DNA from: Cyanobium sp. ATX 6F1
GTDB taxonomy: Bacteria > Cyanobacteriota > Cyanobacteriia > PCC-6307 > Cyanobiaceae
Length of the DNA: 64,000 bases
Assembly: GCF_024346315.1 (NCBI RefSeq)
Contig: NZ_JAGQCS010000001.1
Coordinates: 186,001-250,000, forward strand
Reading direction: 5' to 3'
The notes under the pieces were generated by a model that saw only the letters and a list, made by a program, of their open reading frames with translations, was not told the origin of the DNA and did not search any database. Each line of letters begins with the position of its first letter. Within the stretch, counting starts at the first letter, position 1. Below, one piece after another: positions 1-9,499 of the stretch. Made by a program: the position numbers and the translations under genes.

Positions 1-917
1 GCCCAGCGCTGGTGATCACCAGCAAGCTGCTGCCGGGGGTGCCCCTGGAGCAGGGCCAGCTCCAGTTACGCGACTGCCTCGCGCGCCTGGGGGTGAAGCG
101 GCTCGACAACCTGGCGGTCCATGGGTTGAACCTCCCGGAGCACCTGGGCTGGGCCCTAGGCGGTGAGGGCTCCGAGCTGCTGCGCTGGGCCCTGGGGGAA
201 GGGCTGGTGGGCCAGGTGGGCTTCAGCAGCCACGGCGACAACGACCTGATCGAGGCGGCCCTGGCCAGCGGCCGCTTCGGCTTCTGCAGCCTGCACCTGC
301 ATCTGTTCGACCCCCAGCGGCTGCCCCTGGCCCAGGCGGCCCTGGCCGCCGGCCTGGGGGTGCTGGCCATCTCCCCCGCCGACAAGGGCGGTCGGCTCTA
401 CGACCCGCCCGCTGAGCTGGTGGGCGACTGCCAGCCCCATCACCCCCTGGAGCTGGCCTACCGCTTCCTGCTGGCCCAGGGGATCAGTTCTTTGAGCCTG
501 GGGGCCGCCGCACCGGGCGATCTGGACTGGGCGAAGCGCCTGGCGGGGGCCATAGAACCCCTCGGGGCCAGCGAAAGGGCCGCTTTGGAGCAGCTGGAGC
601 GGCGAGCCGCCGAGCGGCTGGGGGCGGAGCGCTGCGGCCAGTGCCGGGCCTGCCTGCCCTGCCCCAACGAGGTGCCGATCCCCGAGTTGTTGCGGCTGCG
701 CAACCTGGCCCTGGGCCACGGCATGGGGGCCTTCGCCCGCGAGCGCTACAACCTGATCGGCCGCGCCGGCCACTGGTGGGAAACCCTCAACGCCAGTGCC
801 TGCCAGCGCTGCGGCGACTGCCTGCCCCGCTGCCCCCATGGGCTGGCCATCCCCGATCTGCTCGCCGACACCCACGCCCGCCTAGTAGAGGCCCCGCGGC
901 GGCGGCTCTGGGGCTGA
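1..917 (+). CDS. aldo/keto reductase with C-terminal 4Fe-4S domain (5' end missing)
   Basis: The reading frame is open to the left edge of the window (…PALVITSKLL from base 3), so the true start lies upstream and the GTG at 12 is probably internal. The N-terminal two thirds look like an aldo/keto reductase barrel lacking its first strands. The last ~95 residues hold two ferredoxin-like cysteine clusters, CGQCRACLPCP and CQRCGDCLPRCP, each followed by a Pro-Ile or Ile-Pro segment, as in the predicted oxidoreductases that join an AKR barrel to a bi-cluster ferredoxin domain. It probably passes electrons between NAD(P)H and an Fe-S partner; the substrate is unknown. It ends 29 bases before a convergent gene. 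Confidence 0.85.
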   Translation, partial: PALVITSKLLPGVPLEQGQLQLRDCLARLGVKRLDNLAVHGLNLPEHLGWALGGEGSELLRWALGEGLVGQVGFSSHGDNDLIEAALASGRFGFCSLHLHLFDPQRLPLAQAALAAGLGVLAISPADKGGRLYDPPAELVGDCQPHHPLELAYRFLLAQGISSLSLGAAAPGDLDWAKRLAGAIEPLGASERAALEQLERRAAERLGAERCGQCRACLPCPNEVPIPELLRLRNLALGHGMGAFARERYNLIGRAGHWWETLNASACQRCGDCLPRCPHGLAIPDLLADTHARLVEAPRRRLWG

Positions 918-946
918 GGAATAAGCCAGGGGGAGCCGAAGGCGGC

Positions 947-1981
947 TCAGGCGGCCGTCTGATCCCAGAGCCGCTGGTAGCGCTGGCGCTCGGCGGGGCT
1001 GAGCGGAGCGAGGCTGTTGCAACGCTCCAGCACGGCGGCCTCGGGGTAGAGCAGACGGGCCTGCTCCCTCGGCCAAAGGGCCAGGGAGGCCCCGAGGCGC
1101 TCCCGGGGCAGGGGCGGCACCCAACCGCCGCTGAGCAAGCGATCGAGCAGGGGAGGTGAGCGACTCTCCCGCAGCCACTCCAGGGGGGGGGCGGGATGCT
1201 CCCCCGCCGGCCGCAGCAACAGGTTCCACCACAGGGGGGAGCCGCTCTCGGGCAACAGGGCCACCAGGCGGAGATCACGGCGCAGCAGCGGCAGCACCAC
1301 CTGGCTGGGCAGCACCGCCGCCTGGGCGTTCCCAGCCAGCAGCAGGTTCAGCCCATCGCGCTCATCAAAGGCCAGGGCCTGGCGCCGCAGCCGTGCCAGC
1401 TGGGCGGGCAGGCGCGAATCCTCCAGGGCGCCGGCCTCGGCACTGGCCAGACCCAGCTGACGCAGGGCCAGCTCGATCACCACGCGCGGGCTGGAGGGCA
1501 GCACCAGTTGTTGCTTCAGCGAGGGATCCAGCAGCAGATCCCAGCCCCGGTCGGGCTGCGTGGCCAGATCCGGTCGACTGCGCAGCAGCAGCAGCCAGGT
1601 GCCGAAGGCCCAGGGCAACGCCACGGGCGGGCCGACGCGGAACAGGCGGCTCACCGCTTCGGCCTGGCTCAGCAGGCCCTCCAGGGCGGCCGCGGGCTCA
1701 AAGGCCTGCAGGGCGGCGGGCTCAAGGGTCTGGGCCCAGCCATCCCCCAGTTGCAACAGGGCGCTGCGGGGCTGCGTTGCCGCCCCGATCACGGCGGCGG
1801 CCGTCTCCAGTCGCCGGGCCTGCCAGGGGGAGGGCAGGCGCTTGAGCCAGGCGGCGGGGAACTGGCCGCTGGAGCTGAGCAGCTGAGGGGACCGGCCATC
1901 AGCGCAGCCCGCCAGCAGCCCCACGGCGCCCAGGGCCGAGAGGCGCAGCAGCTGGCGGCGGGAGAGCGGCGGAGCGGTCAT
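947..1981 (-). CDS. predicted ABC-type solute-binding lipoprotein with Tat-like signal
   Basis: A 344-residue protein. The start is placed at the ATG giving MTAPPLSRRQLLRLSALG, because the N-terminus then carries a twin-arginine stretch (SRRQLLRL), a hydrophobic core and a lipobox LLAGC near residue 25. It should be exported and lipid-anchored. The rest resembles extracellular solute-binding proteins of the spermidine/putrescine or iron type, with features such as PWAFGTWLLLLR and WDLLLDPSLK. No permease or ATPase gene adjoins it, so the ligand cannot be named. It lies 10 bases after the cobT-like gene on the same strand. The family call rests on fold-like patterns and is moderate. Confidence 0.6.
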   Translation of the reverse strand: MTAPPLSRRQLLRLSALGAVGLLAGCADGRSPQLLSSSGQFPAAWLKRLPSPWQARRLETAAAVIGAATQPRSALLQLGDGWAQTLEPAALQAFEPAAALEGLLSQAEAVSRLFRVGPPVALPWAFGTWLLLLRSRPDLATQPDRGWDLLLDPSLKQQLVLPSSPRVVIELALRQLGLASAEAGALEDSRLPAQLARLRRQALAFDERDGLNLLLAGNAQAAVLPSQVVLPLLRRDLRLVALLPESGSPLWWNLLLRPAGEHPAPPLEWLRESRSPPLLDRLLSGGWVPPLPRERLGASLALWPREQARLLYPEAAVLERCNSLAPLSPAERQRYQRLWDQTAA

Positions 1982-1991
1982 GGGGCCGACC

Positions 1992-3125
1992 CTAGGTGCC
2001 GCCCAGGAGCTGCCCGCAGGCCCGATCACAGGCCTCGGCCAGGGACTGCGGGCTGCGGCCGCTCAGCTCCCAGAGCAGGGCCAGCCCGCCCGCCCCCACC
2101 CCTTCCTTGACGTAGCCGTCCTCGTAGTCGCGCAGGGCGCGGCTGCGGCAAGCGCCAAAGCGCAGGCCGGCGGCAAAGGCCAGGGGAGCCACGCCCCAGC
2201 GCCGTCCGATCCACTCCAGCAACAGGGCCAGATCGCTCTGGGGCTCTGTGGCCACCCAGGCCGTGGTGCCCAGGGCAACCTGCCCAGCCAGCTGCTGGCG
2301 CTGGTGGGCGGGCGCCAGGGCCAGCGCCAGGGCGAGCACGGCGGCCATCTGGCTGCCGCCCGCCAGCAGCACCGGGCGGCCCTGCTCCGCGGCCGCCAGC
2401 ACCAGGGCCGCCGCGAGCACCTGCATGGCGTCCCCCACGGCGGTCACCACCGCCAACGGATCGACCGCGCCGCCTCGTGCAGCGGAGCGGCCACCCAGAC
2501 CAGCGGCCCCCAGCCCCCGCTCCACCAGTTCCGCCTTGAGCCGGTGGGCCGGCTCCCGGAGGCTGCCGCTCACCAGCCCCGCCGCCGCGATGCCCAGGCC
2601 CGTGAGCAGCGCCTGGGCCGTGCTGGTGCCCCCCGGCACGCACTCCGCCAGCACCAGCGGAACCGCCGAGGGCCGACGGCCCCAGCGGCGGCCCAGGGCC
2701 AGCAGGCGCTGCACCTGAGCGGGATCGAGAGCGGAGCCTGTGCTCAGGCAACGGGCGGGCGCCTGCAGCAACCGCACGTGGGGCACCGCGGGGGCGATCG
2801 GGGCCCCCAGGTCGATCACCAGGGGCTCGAGCTCCAGGCCCGCGCAAACCACCTGGCTGATCAACGCCGGGCTGACACCCGCCGGCAGCGGCGGCAGGGC
2901 ATGGGGGCGGTGGGCCAGGGGCCCCAGCAGCAGCAGCTCCGCATCGGCGGCGGCGGTGAGGCGACGGGAGACGGCGGTGGCCCCGGCGGCGGAGATGCCC
3001 TCCACGGCGGCCGTGTCGGTACCCGCCAGCAGCAGCAGCACCCGGGCGCGGCGGGCCTGGGCCGCCACCCGCGCGCACCATTGCGCCCCCAGGACGGGAT
3101 CACCGCAGAGTTGCCGTGGGCCCAC
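1992..3125 (-). CDS. CobT-like nicotinate-nucleotide phosphoribosyltransferase family protein
   Basis: A 377-residue protein. The open frame extends much further upstream, but that part is the shadow of the DUF2232 gene, so the GTG at 3125 (MGPRQLCGDP) is chosen, five bases after that gene's stop. The sequence is rich in glycine loops (LLLAGTDTAAVEGISAAG, LLAGGSQMAAVLALAL, ECVPGGTSTAQALL), matching the archaeal/cyanobacterial branch of the CobT superfamily, thought to activate the lower ligand base in cobamide assembly. That fits cbiB further along (56577-57665). Picocyanobacteria make pseudocobalamin with adenine, so the true base substrate may not be dimethylbenzimidazole. Confidence 0.7.
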   Translation of the reverse strand: MGPRQLCGDPVLGAQWCARVAAQARRARVLLLLAGTDTAAVEGISAAGATAVSRRLTAAADAELLLLGPLAHRPHALPPLPAGVSPALISQVVCAGLELEPLVIDLGAPIAPAVPHVRLLQAPARCLSTGSALDPAQVQRLLALGRRWGRRPSAVPLVLAECVPGGTSTAQALLTGLGIAAAGLVSGSLREPAHRLKAELVERGLGAAGLGGRSAARGGAVDPLAVVTAVGDAMQVLAAALVLAAAEQGRPVLLAGGSQMAAVLALALALAPAHQRQQLAGQVALGTTAWVATEPQSDLALLLEWIGRRWGVAPLAFAAGLRFGACRSRALRDYEDGYVKEGVGAGGLALLWELSGRSPQSLAEACDRACGQLLGGT

Positions 3126-3130
3126 CGGAC

Positions 3131-3784
3131 TCAGAGCGGGTCGAGGGCCACCAGGGAGCGCAGCAGCTCGGGGGGCTCGCTGATGGGGGCTTGGAGGCGA
3201 GGAAAGATCCAGTAGGCGAAGGCGTGCAGGGCCAGCACGTAGATCAGGTTCTGGAACAGCACCAGGCCCAGGGCCATCAGCTGCACGGCGATCAGTTCGG
3301 GTCCACCGCCGAGGTTGAGCAGGCCGGCGAGCTGATCGAGCAGACCGGCGGCGGCGTTGGTGATCACCACCCAGAGGTTCTCCCCCACCAGCACCGAGAG
3401 CACCGCCACCCGCACCAGAAACCCCAGCGCGCCGATCAACGTTCCAACGCCCCAGGTGAGCCACCAACTGAGCCGGCGGCTCCAGCCCCAGCCCAGCCAC
3501 AGGGCCAGCAGGCCGTAGGGGAACAGCATCAGCGGCCCCCTGATCGGCCCCATCAGCGCCACCAGCAGCAACAGCGCCACCAGCACCCCCTCGGCGCCGC
3601 AGCGCCAGCCGTTGCGCAGCAGCAGCAACGCCAGGGGCAGGGGCAGGGCCAGCCGGAACAGGGGGCCGCCCACGGGCAGGTAATAGAGCGCCACCCAGAG
3701 CAGGGCCGTGGCCGAGGCCAGGTAGGCGGTCTCCATCAGCTGGCGGGCCTGACGTCGGCTGAGGCTGCGCGGCGGGGGCGGCAT
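3131..3784 (-). CDS. DUF2232-type multi-spanning membrane protein
   Basis: A 217-residue integral membrane protein with about five to seven hydrophobic segments and a basic N-terminus (SLSRRQARQLMETAYLASATALL). The phrase MGPIRGPLMLFPYGLLALWLGWGW and the overall layout fit the DUF2232/YybS-like family found throughout cyanobacteria, whose function is unknown. It sits between a Pro/Ala-rich lipoprotein gene (10 bases upstream) and the cobT-like gene (5 bases downstream) and is probably co-transcribed with topA. A role in substrate uptake for cobamide synthesis is possible but not shown. Confidence 0.65.
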   Translation of the reverse strand: MPPPPRSLSRRQARQLMETAYLASATALLWVALYYLPVGGPLFRLALPLPLALLLLRNGWRCGAEGVLVALLLLVALMGPIRGPLMLFPYGLLALWLGWGWSRRLSWWLTWGVGTLIGALGFLVRVAVLSVLVGENLWVVITNAAAGLLDQLAGLLNLGGGPELIAVQLMALGLVLFQNLIYVLALHAFAYWIFPRLQAPISEPPELLRSLVALDPL

Positions 3785-3794
3785 CGGATCGAAC

Positions 3795-4379
3795 TCAGCG
3801 GGCCGGGGGAGCCGGGGTCACCAGGGGTGACGGGGCGGGGGCCGCAGTGACGGATGGTGCGGCCGCTGGGCCGGAGCGGATGCGCTCGATCGTCTCCACC
3901 TCGAAGCGCACGCCTGCGGCCCGCAGGGCCTCGGTGACCACCTCGGCGGGGGCGGAGGGATCCGCAGCGGGCAGCTTGATCGTGACCCGATAGGGGACGG
4001 GAGCGGCGCCCCTTGCCGCGGATGGACGGGCCTGGGCAGCCGTTGGTGATGGGGACAGCGGGGGCTGCGCAGGCTTGGCCCCGGCGGCCTTGGGCTCAGC
4101 GCCTGGCGGGGAGGTTGACGGGCTGGCCGGCTGGGCCTCTGCTGGTGCCGCTGGCTGGGTCGTGGCAGGTTCCGCCGTCGAGCTCGAAGCTCCCGTGGCG
4201 CCAGGGGTGCCCGCACCAGAGAGCACCGCCGGCGGCGGTGCCTCAAAGCTGCTGGACAGCCGCCGGCCGATCGTGGTGCTGCCGCAGCCCCCGAGGGCAA
4301 GCAGGGCCGCCAGGCCCAGAGCCGAACCGGCCCAGGGCCCGGTGGGGCTGAAGGAACCAGGACGACCGAGCCGGCTCAA
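3795..4379 (-). CDS. proline/alanine-rich lipoprotein, function unknown
   Basis: A 194-residue protein whose TTG start overlaps the topA stop in the sequence TTGA (bases 4376-4379). A hydrophobic stretch ends in a lipobox-like LLALGGC near residue 32, so it is probably a lipoprotein. The middle ~90 residues are low-complexity Pro/Ala/Ser. A more ordered C-terminal part ([20 protein letters not shown] followed by [20 protein letters not shown]) looks like a small alpha/beta domain and may be the functional piece. No recognised family. The start is uncertain, since an internal start would also keep the lipobox. Confidence 0.6.
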   Translation of the reverse strand: MSRLGRPGSFSPTGPWAGSALGLAALLALGGCGSTTIGRRLSSSFEAPPPAVLSGAGTPGATGASSSTAEPATTQPAAPAEAQPASPSTSPPGAEPKAAGAKPAQPPLSPSPTAAQARPSAARGAAPVPYRVTIKLPAADPSAPAEVVTEALRAAGVRFEVETIERIRSGPAAAPSVTAAPAPSPLVTPAPPAR

Positions 4380-7141
4380 CTGCTGGCGGCCTTGATGATG
4401 CGCACCGCACCGGCCCGGGGCTTGCCGCTGCGGCTCGCCTTGGGGAGCGCCGGGGCCTTCGGGCTGGCGGCCTTGGTGGCGGTCGACCGGGAGGCCGCTC
4501 GGGGCTTGCTCGCCGCCTTGGTTGCAGCCGACTTGGTTGCCGCCGACTTCGTTGCCGCCGCCTTGCGGCTGGCCGCTTTGCTGGCCTTGCCCGTCGCCGC
4601 CTTGGCCGCCAGCAGCTCGATCGCCTCGGCCAGGGTGATCTCCTCGGCGCCCTTGCCCTCCGGCAGCGAGGCGTTCACCTTGCCCTGTTTGACATAGAGG
4701 CCGTAGGGGCCGTCAAACACCTGGATGGTTTCGGAGTCGCCCTCGGGGGCGCCCAGGTCCTTGAGGGCGGTGCGGCCGCCGCGGCCGCGCTTGGGCTGGG
4801 CCAGCAGCTCGATCGCCCGCTCCAGAGCCACGCTCAGCACGTCGTCCTCGGCCTTGAGCGAGCGGAACTCCTTCTCCCCCTTGCCCTTGTCGTGCACCAC
4901 ATAGGGGCCGAAGCGGCCCAGGCCCGCCTGCACCTTGCCGCCCTCAGGGTGATCCCCCAGCAGGCGCGGCAGTCGCAGCAAGCCGAGGGCATCCTCAAGG
5001 CTGAAGTCCTCGGGTTTGACCCCCTTGGGCAGGGAGGCGCGCTTGGGCTTGGGGTTCTCGTCGCTGACCTGGCCCTTCTGCACGTAGGGCCCGTACTGGC
5101 CGAAGAGCAGGTACACCAGCTCGCCGGTTTCGGGGTCTTCGCCGAGGCTTTCGGGGCCCTCGGTCTTCTGGCGCAGGATCTGCTCGGCATGGTCGGCATC
5201 CAGATCGGCGGGGGTGACCTCCTGGGGCAGGGTGGCCTTGACCAGTTCCTCGGTGCCGTCCTCGGCCACACGCTTGGCCTCCAGGTAGGCGCCGAAGCGG
5301 CCGATGCGCACCACACAGGGCAACCCCTCCAGCTGAATCGTGCGTGAGGCGGTGGGGTCGATGTCGCCCTCCCGCTGGGCCACCTGGGTTTCCAGGCCGC
5401 CCTCGCCCTTGAAGAACTTGGTCAGGTAGGGCAGCCAGCGCTCCTTGCCGGTGGAGATCTCATCGAGGGTGGTCTCCATCCGCGCCGTGAAGCTGGTGTC
5501 CACCAGATCCGGGAAATGCTCCTCCAGCAGGGCGGTGACGGCAAACGCCGTAAAGCTGGGGGTGAGGGAGTTATTGGCGAGGGTGGCGTAGCCCCGGTCG
5601 ACGATCGTGCCGATGATGCTGGCGTAGGTGGAGGGGCGGCCGATGCCCTCTTTTTCGAGCATCTTCACCAGCGCCGCCTCGCTGTAACGGGCCGGGGGCT
5701 GGGTCTGGTGGCCCAGGGCCTCCACCCCCCGGCAGGCGGGGGAATCGCCCACCGCCAGGGCGGGCAGCAGCACCTCCTGGCCCTCGAGGGCGGCGTCGGG
5801 ATCGTCACTGCCTTCCACGTAGGCGCGGAAGAAGCCGGGGAAATCGATGCGCTTGCCGGAGGCCCGGAAACTGGCGCCGGCCACCTCCAGTCCCACGCTG
5901 AGCATGGTCAGGCGGGCGTCAGCCATCTGGCTGGCCACGGTGCGCTTCCAGATCAGCTCGTAGAGCGATAGATCCTTGCCCTCGAGGCCGGTCTCGTTGG
6001 GGGTGCGGAAGCGATCGCCCGAGGGGCGGATCGCCTCGTGGGCCTCCTGGGCGTTGCGGCTCTTGGTGGAGAACTGACGCGGGGCCGGGCTGAGGTAATC
6101 CTTGCCGTACTTCTCGGCCACGCAGCTGCGGGCGGCGCTGATCGCCTGCTCCGAGAGGTGCACCGAGTCGGTGCGCATGTAGGTGATGAAGCCGCGTTCG
6201 TAGAGCCCCTGGGCGGTGCGCATGGTGTCGCGGGCCGAGAGCCGCAACTTGCGGTTGGACTCCTGCTGCAGGGTGCTGGTGGTGAAGGGCGGCACGGGTT
6301 TGCGCAGGGTGGGCTTCTCTTCCACCTCCGCCACCCGCCAGGCGCCCGCCTGCACCGCCGCGCGCAGGGCCGTGGCCTCGACTTCACTGAGCAGCTTCAC
6401 CTTGCTGCCGGCCTTGAGGGCGCCGGTGGTCTCATCGAAATCGGAGCCACCGGCGATGCGCTCGCCCAACAGATGGGTGAGCTTGGCCTCGAAACGGCCG
6501 CTCCCCTGCTCCAACTGAGCCTTGAGGTCCCAGTAGCTGCCGCTGCGGAAGGCCCGCCGGGCCCGCTCCCGCTGCACCAGCAGCCGCACCGCCACCGACT
6601 GCACCCGGCCGGCCGAGAGGCCCCAGGCCACTTTCTTCCAGAGCAGGGGCGAAAGGGTGTAGCCCACCAGGCGATCGAGGATGCGGCGGGTCTCCTGCGC
6701 ATGGACCAACTCCATGTCCAGCTCGCGGGTCTGGTCAAGGGCCTTGGCGATCGCCTCCTTGGTGATCTCGTGGAACACCATGCGCTTGACCGGCACCTTG
6801 GGGTTGAGCAGCTGCAGCAGGTGCCAGCTGATGCTCTCCCCTTCCCGGTCCTCGTCCGTCGCCAGCAGCAGTCGATCGGCGCCCTTGAGGGCGTCCTTGA
6901 GCTCCTTGACGATTTTTTTCTTGTCCTTCGGCACCACGTAGAGGGGCTCGAAGTCGTTGCTGGTGTTGACGCCCAGGTTCGACCACTTCTCGCCCTTGTA
7001 GGCGGCCGGAATCTCGCTGGCGTTGTTGGGCAGGTCGCGCACATGGCCCATCGAAGCCTCCACCTTGAAGTCCTTGGGAAGGAATCCACGGATGGTGCGG
7101 GCCTTCGTGGGGCTCTCGACGATGACCAGGGTGTGCGCCAC
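4376..7141 (-). CDS. topA: DNA topoisomerase I
   Basis: A 921-residue type IA topoisomerase that relaxes negative supercoils. The start is the GTG giving [14 protein letters not shown], the normal beginning of the Toprim domain; the upstream frame is discarded. Visible features are the Toprim acidic motif TDEDREGE near residue 96, [13 protein letters not shown] near 178, and the catalytic tyrosine in [10 protein letters not shown] near 321. After the core come several repeats of the topoisomerase C-terminal kind ([45 protein letters not shown]) and a ~75-residue Ala/Lys/Ser tail that probably binds DNA electrostatically. It is divergent from ndhB across 110 bases. Confidence 0.97.
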   Translation of the reverse strand: MAHTLVIVESPTKARTIRGFLPKDFKVEASMGHVRDLPNNASEIPAAYKGEKWSNLGVNTSNDFEPLYVVPKDKKKIVKELKDALKGADRLLLATDEDREGESISWHLLQLLNPKVPVKRMVFHEITKEAIAKALDQTRELDMELVHAQETRRILDRLVGYTLSPLLWKKVAWGLSAGRVQSVAVRLLVQRERARRAFRSGSYWDLKAQLEQGSGRFEAKLTHLLGERIAGGSDFDETTGALKAGSKVKLLSEVEATALRAAVQAGAWRVAEVEEKPTLRKPVPPFTTSTLQQESNRKLRLSARDTMRTAQGLYERGFITYMRTDSVHLSEQAISAARSCVAEKYGKDYLSPAPRQFSTKSRNAQEAHEAIRPSGDRFRTPNETGLEGKDLSLYELIWKRTVASQMADARLTMLSVGLEVAGASFRASGKRIDFPGFFRAYVEGSDDPDAALEGQEVLLPALAVGDSPACRGVEALGHQTQPPARYSEAALVKMLEKEGIGRPSTYASIIGTIVDRGYATLANNSLTPSFTAFAVTALLEEHFPDLVDTSFTARMETTLDEISTGKERWLPYLTKFFKGEGGLETQVAQREGDIDPTASRTIQLEGLPCVVRIGRFGAYLEAKRVAEDGTEELVKATLPQEVTPADLDADHAEQILRQKTEGPESLGEDPETGELVYLLFGQYGPYVQKGQVSDENPKPKRASLPKGVKPEDFSLEDALGLLRLPRLLGDHPEGGKVQAGLGRFGPYVVHDKGKGEKEFRSLKAEDDVLSVALERAIELLAQPKRGRGGRTALKDLGAPEGDSETIQVFDGPYGLYVKQGKVNASLPEGKGAEEITLAEAIELLAAKAATGKASKAASRKAAATKSAATKSAATKAASKPRAASRSTATKAASPKAPALPKASRSGKPRAGAVRIIKAASS

Positions 7142-7251
7142 AGGCAGGCGAAAAACCGGCTCCCTCTTTATCGCACCGCCGGCCCGCGATGGCGACATGG
7201 GCGTTCCATGACGACTACAGTCCGCACCACCGGCCCCCCATTTCCGCTGAC

Positions 7252-8808
7252 ATGACGCTGATTGGTGCCCTCGCCGATGTGGCCCCGACGATCACCAGCT
7301 TGCAGCTGAACGCTGGGGCGATCGCTCCGGAAGTGGCTGTGCTGTTCGCCCTGGTGGGCTGTCTGCTGGTGGACCTGGCCGGAGAACGGGTGGCCAGCCA
7401 GTGGGTGCCCCCGATCTGCTACGCCGGCCTGGTCGCCTCCCTGGTGCTGCTGGCACTGCAGTGGAATGCCCCCCTGGAGCCCTCGTTCCTCGGCTCGTTC
7501 CTGGCCGACAACCTCGCTGTGGCCTTCCGTGCCGTGGTGGCCGGCTCCACCCTGCTGTCGCTGCTGATCAGCTGGCGCTACGTGGAAAGCAGCGGCACGC
7601 CGGTGGGGGAGTACGCCGCGATCCTGCTGGCCGCCACCCTCGGAGCGATGTTCCTCTGCGGATCCACGGATCTGATCAGCATCTTCATTTCCCTGGAAAC
7701 TCTCTCGGTCTCCAGCTACCTGCTGTCGGGCTACATGAAGCGGGATGCCCGCTCCTCAGAGGCGGCCCTGAAATATCTGCTGGTGGGCTCGGCGGCGGCG
7801 GCCGTGTTCCTCTACGGCGCCTCGCTGCTCTACGGGCTCACCGGCGGCGCCACCGGTCTCGATGCGGTGGCCCTGGCCCTCAAGACCAGCGAAACCCCCG
7901 TCACCGCCCTGGCCCTGGTGTTCGTGCTGGCCACGGTGGCGTTCAAGATCGCCGCTGTTCCGTTCCACCAGTGGACCCCGGACGTCTACGAAGGCTCCCC
8001 CACTCCTGTGGTGGCCTTCCTTTCGGTGGGCTCGAAAGCGGCGGGCTTCGCCCTGGCCCTGCGCCTGCTGGTGGGCTGCTTCGACAGCTTTGAAACCCAG
8101 TGGAAGCTGCTGTTCACCGTGCTGGCGATCCTGAGCATGACCCTGGGCAACGTGGTCGCCCTGGCCCAGACCTCGATGAAACGGATGCTGGCCTACAGCT
8201 CCATCGGCCAGGCGGGCTTCGTGATGATCGGCCTGGTGTGCGGCACCGAAGAGGGCTTCTCGGCCATGGTGCTCTACATGGCGGCCTACCTGTTCATGAA
8301 CCTGGGGGCCTTCGCCTGCATCATTCTGTTCTCGCTGCGCACCGGCAGCGATCGCATCTCCGACTACGCCGGCCTGTATCAGAAAGATCCGCTGATCACC
8401 CTGGGCCTCAGCCTCTGCCTGCTCTCGCTCGGAGGGATTCCGCCGATGCTGGGCTTCTTCGGCAAGATCTATCTCTTCTTCGCCGGCTGGGCCGACCACC
8501 AGTACCTGCTGGTGGTGGTGGGCCTGATCACCTCGGTGGTGTCGATTTATTACTACATCTCCGTGATCAAGATGATGGTGGTGAAGGAGCCCCAGGAAGC
8601 GTCCGACGCCGTCAAGGCCTATCCCGAAATCACTTGGTCGGTGGCCGGCATGCCCTCCCTGCGCACAGCGCTGGTGGCCTGCGTGCTGATCACCGCCGTG
8701 GGCGGGGTGCTCTCGAATCCACTCTTCAACTGGGCCAGCGCCACGGTCGCCGGCACGCCGATGCTGCAACGGGCGATTGCCTCAGGCCTCTCGGTCGCCA
8801 CCGGTTGA
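7252..8808 (+). CDS. ndhB: NAD(P)H-quinone oxidoreductase (NDH-1) subunit 2
   Basis: A 518-residue antiporter-like membrane subunit of thylakoid NDH-1, which takes part in cyclic electron flow, respiration and CO2 uptake. The start at [10 protein letters not shown] matches the usual N-terminus, which runs into [13 protein letters not shown]; an upstream ATG at 7189 is rejected. About 14 transmembrane helices are apparent. The conserved loop lysines and the [21 protein letters not shown] proton-channel motif are present. It is followed after 7 bases by an ABC ATPase gene whose start is TTG. Confidence 0.97.
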   Translation: MTLIGALADVAPTITSLQLNAGAIAPEVAVLFALVGCLLVDLAGERVASQWVPPICYAGLVASLVLLALQWNAPLEPSFLGSFLADNLAVAFRAVVAGSTLLSLLISWRYVESSGTPVGEYAAILLAATLGAMFLCGSTDLISIFISLETLSVSSYLLSGYMKRDARSSEAALKYLLVGSAAAAVFLYGASLLYGLTGGATGLDAVALALKTSETPVTALALVFVLATVAFKIAAVPFHQWTPDVYEGSPTPVVAFLSVGSKAAGFALALRLLVGCFDSFETQWKLLFTVLAILSMTLGNVVALAQTSMKRMLAYSSIGQAGFVMIGLVCGTEEGFSAMVLYMAAYLFMNLGAFACIILFSLRTGSDRISDYAGLYQKDPLITLGLSLCLLSLGGIPPMLGFFGKIYLFFAGWADHQYLLVVVGLITSVVSIYYYISVIKMMVVKEPQEASDAVKAYPEITWSVAGMPSLRTALVACVLITAVGGVLSNPLFNWASATVAGTPMLQRAIASGLSVATG

Positions 8809-8815
8809 GGATCCC

Positions 8816-9490
8816 TTGAGTGAAGCGGTCGCTGAGCTGATCCACGTCAGCAAGGTTTACGGGCAGGGTGACACCGAAGTTCATGCCCTTGACGACCTCA
8901 GCCTGAGCGTGGGGCGCGGTGATTACCTGGCGGTGATGGGCACCTCCGGCTCGGGAAAATCCACGGCGATGAACATCCTGGGCTGCCTGGATCGTCCCAG
9001 CAGCGGCAGCTACCGCCTCAACGGCATCGCCGTCAATGAACTCGACGACGACGAACTGGCGGCGCTGCGCAACAGGGAACTGGGCTTCGTCTTCCAGCAG
9101 TTCCATCTGCTGGCCCACATGAGCGCCCTCGAAAATGTGATGTTGCCGATGATCTACGCCGGCGTGGAACCCGAGCAACGGGCCCAGAGGGCCAAAGAAG
9201 CCCTCGAGCGCGTCGGATTGGGGGCGCGCCTGCAGAACAAGCCCAACCAGCTCTCCGGCGGCCAGCAGCAGCGGGTGGCGATCGCCCGGGCGATGATCAA
9301 CCATCCGGCGATGCTGCTGGCGGATGAACCCACCGGCGCCCTCGATTCGCGCACCACGGCCGAGGTGCTGGGAATCCTTGACGAGCTCCATGACCAGGGA
9401 ATCACCGTGGTGATCGTCACCCACGAAGACGATGTGGCGGCCCGGGCCCAGCGCATCGTCCACTTCCGGGACGGCCGCATCGCCGGCTGA
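8816..9490 (+). CDS. ABC transporter ATP-binding protein, MacB/LolD/DevA type
   Basis: A 224-residue ATPase with Walker A GTSGSGKST, signature LSGGQQQR, Walker B MLLADEPTGALD and the H-loop VTHE. The N-terminal layout (LIHVSKVYGQGDTEVHAL) and the spacing are those of ATPases that pair with MacB/FtsX-type permeases (LolD, DevA, SalX). The TTG at 8816 is chosen because it falls just after the ndhB stop; a longer frame would overlap ndhB by about 30 bases. The partner permease is not in this window next to it, so the export substrate cannot be named. Confidence 0.9.
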   Translation: MSEAVAELIHVSKVYGQGDTEVHALDDLSLSVGRGDYLAVMGTSGSGKSTAMNILGCLDRPSSGSYRLNGIAVNELDDDELAALRNRELGFVFQQFHLLAHMSALENVMLPMIYAGVEPEQRAQRAKEALERVGLGARLQNKPNQLSGGQQQRVAIARAMINHPAMLLADEPTGALDSRTTAEVLGILDELHDQGITVVIVTHEDDVAARAQRIVHFRDGRIAG

Positions 9491-9499
9491 GGCCCGGGC

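Noticed and set aside
3126-3500. Long N-terminal extension of the CobT-like frame
   Set aside because: This stretch is the out-of-frame shadow of the DUF2232 gene and is rich in Arg/Pro/Ala without domain sense; the GTG at 3125 is preferred.
7756-8769. Minus-strand frame of 337 codons inside ndhB
   Set aside because: It is antisense to conserved NDH helices and has a His/Gln-rich composition typical of shadows.
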